64,000 bases of DNA from Ctena decussata (taxonomy: Eukaryota > Mollusca > Bivalvia > Lucinida > Lucinidae): contig OZ022507.1 in NCBI GenBank assembly GCA_963989385.1, positions 56,369,400-56,433,399 of the forward strand, in the 5' to 3' direction. The notes beneath the pieces were generated by a model. The model worked only from the letters and a program-made list of their open reading frames with translations. It did not search any database and had not been told where the DNA came from. Made by a program: the position numbers and the translations under genes. Every line of letters begins with the position of its first letter. Within the stretch, counting starts at the first letter, position 1. This document shows, in pieces, positions 60,503 to 64,000 of this stretch.

Positions 60503-62745
60503 CTAACCGCCGTCCAATTTGCAAAGCAGTAATTGACATCCAGATCGATATCGCATGCTGAGAGTCTTGTTAACCTGCAGATCTGCAGGTAGATCTCTTT
60601 AAAGAAACAGTAAAGATGATTATGCAGGGAAACGACGGAAAGAAAAATGGAAACATAGTTTCATTGTAATGTTATCAATATAGCATATCATTTTAACGAA
60701 ATAACACCTTTTACAGACAATAATCGGCGTTTACAAAATTCGTTGACAAAGATGAAACTTTCTTTCAAACAGCATATCTTACATTAAGACTGTGAAATAT
60801 TATCTCTTAGCTTCCGAAATAATGAGGACAGTTCTGTGGAGACCAATAACAGGAAGTCACAAAATTTCAAGTATCTTGGACCCATCATCGGCCAAAAGCT
60901 GCAAGCTACAGGTCCTCTTCTTTCTTGCACAGACGACATTGTATTGCTTCAAGTTCTGTTGTTGTAGGAGGTATAGCACTGACTGCCTAACTGTACAAAA
61001 AATATCCAAGCCTAGGAATTGATACCATGGACATGTGATGCCACGGAAGTCCCGGTCTTCATTCGTCTACATTATGTATATATGGTCGTAAGAAAATTGA
61101 CAATTTTTATGAGAAACATTGTCTGATGCTATCAGTACAGTTGGAACGCAAACCCTCGAAAAGCGGTGATTGTATTTACAACGGTGGATCCTTCCACATA
61201 AAAAATAGGCCCTAAAAATGGCGAACATGGTTCTTGACGAAATTTCCCATTATTCTCAAATGTATTTAGAGGTATTGGCTATATTAAAATGATTCAACAC
61301 AAAAAATTGCTTTGTTAACTAGTATTAAGCAGGCTTTCTCAACAAAACTGAGGGCCAAAATTGCGTGAAATGCTAAGATATTCATCGTCAAAGTTCAATA
61401 CACTATCTTCGTTCTACTGAAAACTTGCATCAACATAAAACATAATTTACAGAGAGCCGGGACTTTCTCCAATGCGCACACCCATGCCATCCTAAACTTT
61501 ATTATTTCTTCTTTGTGCATGTGAAATTTCACGCAATATCGTTTTGGAACATTTTTAAATTGCAAAATGAAAGATGGTATCAGTAGTTTTAACGCTCATA
61601 AACGGTCTTGCACCTGATATGGGCACCAGCAATACTCGCCGACCAGCCACAATTTAGACAGAAAATTAAGGTTGACAGCTTGCTTGTCAAACATTAGCTC
61701 AGATTGCTAAAAACTTGAAGAGGAGAAAAAGTACGGAGGTTAGTGAGCTAAAATAGACTACAAACGTGTTGAACGTACTTCACCCGACTGCCGGCCTGAT
61801 TGGCATTGTACAAATTTTACCTGCCACTCCAATTTATGACAATAATATCCTTTTCAAACTTTATTTATCTTTCAAACAGTCATCTGTTATCTGTCCAAAA
61901 CATTAGTAGGTCACTGTTGTGACGTCATCGTTGAAAATGATGACGTATTCATATTACCTAGAACTATAGGCAGCATGCCATGTAAACAGATAATACGTCG
62001 AACATGAATTAACCAGATAATTTCAGAACCCGGTAGGAAGTAAGAGAGTTTTTTCTTTCTTGTCATTTTGTCTAGTTTCCGTAATAATTTACAATCTGAT
62101 TTTATAATTTGCTCAACAATTACCAGTGGTATATACTTCAGTGAGAAACAAACCAAGCCGGGCGGGGATGGAATGAGGTTGGGCGGCCGGGGGGAAGGGG
62201 GGGGGGGGGCAGCAGCACTTACTACATCATTTTTAGACTAACTAAATATCTCATCACAGATATATCTACAAATGAGTCGAAGATGTGTTGTTATACAGTA
62301 ATATAATATGAATTTAGTCTGGAATGATGCCTGTATTGATGTTTTTGCACTAAACATCCAAACATGACTTGAAAACCGAACAGTCGTTGCTCTCTCTCTC
62401 TCTCTCTCTCTCTCTATTCAATAGAAGATTTTTGGCTAATTGTTGTTACACACACTGAGATTTATAACATTTGAATCTTCAAAGAGGACTCTTTTTTTAA
62501 TTTGAAAGCTAACTCTTGTCGCATGTGACAACAGCGAAAACTGCTTAGTCTGACGACTGTTTCAAAATTAAAAGCTGTTTATATAAGCGAACACAAAAAC
62601 CTTGGTTGACTGGTTGGCTTGCAAGAATACCTTTCCATTCTGAAATAATCTGGCGACTACCAAGCTCGACGATAAACCTGAAAAGGGTGTCCGGGTGCGT
62701 GGGTGAGTTGGTGGCGAGGGGGGATGTGTGGGGGAAATTTCTGGG
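60503..62745. other. No gene seen
   Basis: AT-rich. Minor items are the 18-bp palindrome ACCTGCAGATCTGCAGGT (60573-60590, just inside this stretch) and TGACGTCATC facing GATGACGTA near 61919-61946. A G-run lies at 62199-62208. Frames of 61-81 aa are not recognisable. Confidence 0.5.
62390..62415 (+). repeat. (CT)13 microsatellite
   Basis: Uninterrupted CT dinucleotides. Confidence 0.92.
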
Positions 62746-62866
62746 TTCGTCACCAGATATTGTCAGGGTCACTATAGAGGCTTTATTAGCCGAAACTACG
62801 TAGTCTGGCCCATGTTCCTTCTTGTGAATGTATTCTCTGCTCTTGAAGGAACTGTTTTAAGAATTT
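62746..62866 (+). repeat. Dispersed repeat, copy 2 of 2
   Basis: Same word order as 40432-40550 (TTCGTCACCAGATATTGTCA, AGCCGAAA, CATGTTCCTTC), about 80 percent alike by eye. Confidence 0.75.
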
Positions 62867-64000
62867 AATTGCTACATGTACGTGCCATCCGACGTTTGGC
62901 GCGTGGCACAAAAAGCAACCATAGTACTGTACATATACTTAAACTGTATATGAATCGCTCAACTTCGGCAAACTCCATACCTTGAATAATTGTTAAGACC
63001 TAAACAGTCTGCTTGAAAGTTGAAAACAGAAGAGGTGTGTGGAACTGTTAAACTACGCACGTACTTTGTATATACTTATTCAACCAACAGCAAAATGAGC
63101 GTGAATATAAAAACTACTACCAAAAATCCAAACGAGAATGCACAAATGCAGATGTTCATCTTATCACCCGTTAACTTTCTGACCCTCATAGAATAAGGAA
63201 AAAAGAAGCGAAAACCTTCCGACACTTAACCACATTTGGTAGTTTAGAGTGTTAGATGCGAATCTGGAGGCCACTGGCTCGATTCCTGTCACTGCCTAAT
63301 GAATGTGTTTAAACTGTTATTCGATTCGATTCGGAAATCGACTGTCCAAGTGTTTACTTTCAGGACACAGAGTCAGAGTATGAAGAGTAAACCCAGAGTT
63401 GAGCATAAAGTGTACCGGATTGCCCTTTACGTTTGCCTTCGGGAAGATTTGTGAATGCAAAAATATCAAATCTTCTGATGACCTTTAAGATACCTGGGAC
63501 TGCTCTTCAAAGAAAGATAAGACCACACCATTTCAGTTACAATTCTGATTGGCACACAAATGAAGAATGAACCGAAAAGAAATTGAGAGCGTACATGTAA
63601 ATGTGCGCGCTTAAGGAGACTGGGTACACTTCATGTGGAAGCACTTCGGCAATTTTGATTCATGCCTACCTTTCCAAAGGGAGTCAACTCTTTTAGAAAC
63701 GCATTTGCTCCGTTCCCCTTTGTAGAAATGGCAGCCGGAAAAACATGGAGGCGAACCCACCGTGCTTCGCGTGTTTCCGGATATCCGTAAATTATTTATG
63801 GATTTAGGATATCGATAAGTAAGGAATAAACATGATAATGGACGAGTCATTTATTACCAGCTGGGGGTGGGGGAGGGTGATGAACTCGGGGGGGGGGGGG
63901 GGGGGGGGGGTCTGAAATCAATTAGCTTGGAGCAGGAGTGGGGGAGTCATATATTTTATTAGGCATCTTGTGGGGCGGGGAAGGGGGAATCAGGATTCTT
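62867..64000. other. No gene seen (right edge)
   Basis: AT-rich, turning G-rich in the last 150 bp. A 79-aa minus-strand frame (63611-63850) has no known domain. Confidence 0.5.
63888..63910 (+). repeat. Run of 23 G
   Basis: A homopolymer within a G-rich tail (63861-63985). Length is unreliable in most sequencing methods; could form quadruplexes. Confidence 0.9.

Overview
This window looks like nuclear DNA from a marine bivalve mollusc, perhaps a venerid-type clam. The reasons are its AT-rich base composition, the dense short hairpin and terminal-inverted-repeat (TIR) elements, the tRNA-derived SINEs, and 5S rRNA genes embedded in long tandem units. The species call is inference from the style of the repeats. 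I found no protein-coding gene I can defend: every open frame is short, lacks a recognisable domain, and mostly lies inside repeats.

Bases 2324-35546 are one tandem array of ten units of about 3.37 kb. A full unit carries one 120-nt 5S rRNA sequence followed by a T-run terminator, a 258-bp MITE before the 5S, a 243-bp foldback MITE and a pair of CCCAGCAGG-ended MITEs after it, and a set of diverged subrepeats. Eight units keep a full-length 5S, one is cut at nucleotide 111, and one has lost the 5S region. Units 5+6 are repeated as units 7+8 at a lag of exactly 6740 bp with only a handful of differences. The array starts and stops at almost the same unit phase. All 5S copies share mismatches in three predicted helices, so whether they work is open.

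Bases 35547-44432 are unique-looking sequence studded with dispersed elements: full and half copies of the foldback MITE, a 169-bp tandem repeat, a SINE with an 11-bp target duplication, a 52-bp perfect inverted repeat, and a cluster of tRNA-derived SINEs in both orientations.

Bases 44433-53097 form a nested structure. A perfect 34-bp TIR pair, with a possible ATTT target duplication, encloses two inverted copies of a roughly 3.05-3.09 kb element. Each copy has its own diverged TIRs, a 3-bp target duplication, an internal ~165-bp tandem array and the same SINE at the same internal place.

Bases 53098-64000 hold further foldbacks and TIR elements, notably an 892-bp element with a 27-bp TIR and TTAAG duplication, a 220-bp palindrome, a 42-bp minisatellite and simple repeats. 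The window is best read as an rRNA-linked satellite array beside a transposon graveyard. The only genes with a recognisable product are the 5S copies.
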